Of a stretch of 7,248 bases of DNA, positions 5,679 to 7,248 are shown in pieces (the first letter of the stretch is position 1; the number at the start of each line of letters is the position of its first letter). The stretch is from Pseudomonadota bacterium (GTDB taxonomy: Bacteria > Pseudomonadota > Gammaproteobacteria > SZUA-229). The position numbers were made by a program, and so were the translations under genes. The stretch covers positions 1-7,248 of the forward strand of contig JADFWF010000295.1 in NCBI GenBank assembly GCA_015222965.1. The letters run 5' to 3'. Below the pieces are notes generated by a model. That model searched no databases. It had not been told where the DNA came from and saw only the letters and a list, made by a program, of their open reading frames with translations.

Positions 5679-5960
5679 TTATTTACCCGCTAATGTCATC
5701 TTGCGTTCTTTTGTAAATTCCCACCATTTCCTGGGGGGGCCGCCTTTCATATAGCTTACGGCCGATATAAATACATCGAGAACACATGGATCATGGCGTT
5801 TACGCGTAACACTGCAGAGATCGTCATACATCTGATAAGGGTCCCTGGCTGCCAGCTCGATTGGCTCTTCTATGCCCAAAAGAACCAGATCCTTTTCGAT
5901 AGCAGGACCTATATTTGGTATATCCTGAAAATTTCTGATTTCTTTCCGCATGATCGACAT
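5679..5960 (-). CDS. small helix-hairpin-helix protein, Cdd1/'pathogenicity locus' family
   Basis: About 93 residues from ATG 5960; a second ATG at 5951 (90 residues, MRKEIRNF) is equally plausible. The reading frame extends upstream into selD but has no ATG between the selD stop and 5960. The core FQDIPNIGPAIEKDLVLLGI is a helix-hairpin-helix motif (IPNIGP turn), a fold that usually contacts nucleic acid backbones. It is followed by DPYQMYDDLC, the RKRHDPCVLDVFISAVSYM block and PPRKWWEFTKERK, which are the conserved parts of Cdd1-like proteins (also annotated 'mitomycin resistance' or 'pathogenicity locus'). The biochemical role is unknown. The ribosome binding site is unclear: AAGGA at about 5985-5989 is too far from either ATG. 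It lies 34 nt after selD and probably shares its transcript. A run of seven C in the coding strand (5732-5738) encodes the Pro-Pro before RKWW. Confidence 0.75.
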   Translation of the reverse strand: MSIMRKEIRNFQDIPNIGPAIEKDLVLLGIEEPIELAARDPYQMYDDLCSVTRKRHDPCVLDVFISAVSYMKGGPPRKWWEFTKERKMTLAGK

Positions 5961-5994
5961 CACTATAGCACTTATGAGTAATCCTTTTATTCGA

Positions 5995-7029
5995 TCATAT
6001 GACCTGGATATAAAAGTCGCTATGCCGTTCAAGCAGGTAGCCAATGGGGTGGACCTGAATATCATGCTTTTGTAAAAGCGCTTCAAATTCAGACTCTGCC
6101 TGAGCTTCTACGGCGACAAGTAACCCGCCACTGGTCTGAGGATCGCATAAAAGGTTTTTTTGCTCGTCCGTAAACGGCGCTATCTTATGACCATAACTAT
6201 CAAAGTTGCGTTGCGTTCCACCCGGGACACAGTCAAGCAGCATATATTCTGCAACCCCATCCAGTTGTGGCACACTGGCAAAATCGACAACCGCATTAAC
6301 ATCACTTGCTTCACACATCTCTGCCAGGTGCCCCATCAGGCCAAAACCGGTCACATCGGTTAAAGCTTTCACTTCTGGCAGCCTGGCCACTTCAGCACCG
6401 ATGGTGTTAAGACGGCACATACTATCTTTAGCGATATCCTGATGAACCGCTTTTAGTTTCTTTTTTTTCTGTGCCGTCGCTAAGATGCCAGTACCTAGTG
6501 GTTTGGTCAGATACAATTTACAGCCTGCCTCGGCTGTATTATTTTTTTTGAGCTGCGATTTATCAACGATACCCGTTACTGCAAGGCCAAAAACAGGTTC
6601 AGGCGCATCGATACTATGACCGCCTGCTAATTGAATACCCGCTTCGATACAGACACTGCGCCCGCCCTCAACCACTTGCTGCGCGATTTCGGCAGATAAC
6701 TTATCCAGCGGCCAGCCTAATATGGCGATCGCCATGATCGGTCTGCCACCCATGGCATAGATATCACTGATAGCATTTGCAGCAGCAATGCGTCCAAAAT
6801 CAAACGGGTCATCCACTATCGGCATAAAAAAATCAGTGGTACTGATAATCGCCTGTTCATTGCCTATGTCATATACCGCCGCATCATCTCGCGTCTGATT
6901 ACCGACCAATAAGCGTTTATCTGCTGGCGCAACAAGACTGCTTTTTAAAATGGAATCCAGTACTTTAGGTGAGATCTTGCAGCCACATCCTGCGCCATGA
7001 CTGTATTGCGTTAGTTTAACTTCATGCAT
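5995..7029 (-). CDS. selD: selenide, water dikinase (selenophosphate synthetase)
   Basis: 344 residues from ATG 7029; a TTG two codons upstream would give 346. The enzyme makes selenophosphate from selenide and ATP, the selenium donor for selenocysteine and for 2-selenouridine in tRNA. The N-terminal [19 protein letters not shown] carries the catalytic Cys15 and Lys18 (Cys17 and Lys20 in E. coli). The catalytic residue is Cys (TGT), not selenocysteine. Metal and ATP-binding aspartates lie in TRDDAAVYD (Asp49), [11 protein letters not shown] (Asp66), [10 protein letters not shown] (Asp89) and LTDVTGFGL (Asp225). [19 protein letters not shown] and [10 protein letters not shown] are further hallmarks. 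No selenoprotein gene, selA, selB or mnmH is in view. No strong Shine-Dalgarno is seen; the ATG overlaps the stop of a 3-codon upstream frame as TGATG. Upstream are a REP-like repeat and the BFD-like gene. Cytoplasmic. Confidence 0.97.
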   Translation of the reverse strand: MHEVKLTQYSHGAGCGCKISPKVLDSILKSSLVAPADKRLLVGNQTRDDAAVYDIGNEQAIISTTDFFMPIVDDPFDFGRIAAANAISDIYAMGGRPIMAIAILGWPLDKLSAEIAQQVVEGGRSVCIEAGIQLAGGHSIDAPEPVFGLAVTGIVDKSQLKKNNTAEAGCKLYLTKPLGTGILATAQKKKKLKAVHQDIAKDSMCRLNTIGAEVARLPEVKALTDVTGFGLMGHLAEMCEASDVNAVVDFASVPQLDGVAEYMLLDCVPGGTQRNFDSYGHKIAPFTDEQKNLLCDPQTSGGLLVAVEAQAESEFEALLQKHDIQVHPIGYLLERHSDFYIQVI

Positions 7030-7079
7030 CAGCAAACCATGTTAGTAAAATTGAATAAATTAGCGGGACCACATATAGA

Positions 7080-7112
7080 GGGGACTTGAATGAGAAAACG
7101 TAGTCTGTCCCC
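7080..7112. repeat. palindromic REP-like element, GGGGAC...GTCCCC
   Basis: GGGGAC (7080-7085) and GTCCCC (7107-7112) are perfect 6-base complements around a 21-base interior. On the plus strand the 3' half includes AAAACGTAGTCTGTCCCC. From memory, sequences of the type GGGGACAGACTACGTTTTC recur in many gammaproteobacterial genomes next to IS200/RAYT-like transposase genes. No such gene is in this window and the copy number cannot be checked. It lies between the BFD-like gene and selD. Confidence 0.5.
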
Positions 7113-7125
7113 GATGGGAAAGAAG

Positions 7126-7248
7126 TTACTTCTTCGTTTCCGGCGAGTGAAGACACTCGATCAACCGCTCTACCTGTCGAGTGCAACAGCCACTTCCCAT
7201 CGTTGCGTAGGTCTGTTTTTTAATCTCTGCCACTGTTGTAGCGCCATC
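7126..7248 (-). CDS. BFD-like [2Fe-2S]-domain protein, C-terminal fragment (gene runs off the right edge)
   Basis: Only the last 40 codons are inside the window; the start lies beyond 7248. The frame reads TTVAEIKKQTYATMGSGCC followed by TRQVERLIECL and a short SPETKK tail. This resembles the C-terminal half of BFD-like [2Fe-2S] domains (bacterioferritin-associated ferredoxin, NirB and related modules): a helix 'TVEEIKxxT', a Gly-rich turn with the last cluster cysteines, then an amphipathic 'RVExLL' helix. In the usual module the last pair is CxxC; here the two cysteines are adjacent (CC), with another Cys eleven residues before the end of the helix region, so cluster binding is uncertain. 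It may be a stand-alone small protein or the tail of a larger oxidoreductase. It precedes selD in the same direction, 97 nt away with a repeat between. Confidence 0.7.
   Translation of the reverse strand, partial: DGATTVAEIKKQTYATMGSGCCTRQVERLIECLHSPETKK

Noticed and set aside
5679..6086. 135-residue version of the helix-hairpin-helix protein starting inside selD
   Set aside because: It needs a TTG start about 90 bases inside selD. Family similarity begins only near residue 46 of that frame, so an ATG at 5960 or 5951 is preferred.
6461..6468. Run of eight T (A8 in the selD coding strand), possible frameshift
   Set aside because: The frame is intact on both sides with conserved SelD sequence before and after, so there is no sign of a broken gene.
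6966..6995. Selenocysteine in the SelD active site
   Set aside because: The catalytic codon reads TGT, ordinary cysteine; no in-frame TGA is present.
5995..7035. selD starting at the TTG at 7035
   Set aside because: The ATG at 7029 is two codons downstream in the same frame, and neither has a better ribosome binding site, so the ordinary codon is preferred.

Overview
The window looks like part of a gammaproteobacterial chromosome of moderate GC. SelD, UbiU, UbiV, SixA and a YhcC-type radical SAM protein all carry the residues expected of enterobacterial-type orthologues. A FNR/DNR-like box and the O2-independent ubiquinone genes suggest a facultative anaerobe that respires with ubiquinone with and without oxygen. 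Genus or species cannot be told from the sequence. Nearly everything is transcribed right to left on the minus strand. No rRNA, tRNA, CRISPR array, transposase gene or prophage gene was seen, and no gap between genes exceeds 300 bases.

Right edge to left along the minus strand: (1) The 3' end of a gene for a BFD-like [2Fe-2S] domain protein runs off the right edge (7126-7248). It is followed by a palindromic REP-like repeat (7080-7112), selD (5995-7029) and a small helix-hairpin-helix protein of the Cdd1/'pathogenicity locus' type (5679-5960). (2) A 116-base gap holds a FNR-like box (5618-5631) with a possible -10 downstream. It appears to start a five-gene run: yhcC-like radical SAM gene, class I methyltransferase gene, ubiU, ubiV and a TauD/TfdA-like dioxygenase gene. 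Spacings are short (12 nt, 5 nt, then a 1-nt TAATG overlap between ubiV and the dioxygenase). The exception is a 133-base, repeat-rich ubiU-ubiV spacer. A stem-loop terminator (901-934) closes the run. (3) On the plus strand, facing the dioxygenase gene, is an unlisted 36-codon ORF (759-869). It has a good ribosome binding site and a promoter with a perfect TTGACA, and would encode a single-span membrane peptide with a CSGC motif. (4) Diverging from it on the minus strand is sixA (114-629). A tandem CTCTG-type repeat lies at the extreme left.

How the genes fit together: UbiU and UbiV each retain the four cysteines that hold a [4Fe-4S] cluster in E. coli and together hydroxylate the ubiquinone ring without O2. 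A FNR-type site upstream fits that role. Three companions are less expected: a radical SAM protein of unknown function, an unassigned methyltransferase, and an Fe(II)/2-oxoglutarate dioxygenase that needs O2 but is apparently translationally coupled to ubiV. UbiT, the usual third member of the pathway, is not in the window. The points most worth following are this extended operon, the structured ubiU-ubiV spacer and the small membrane ORF.
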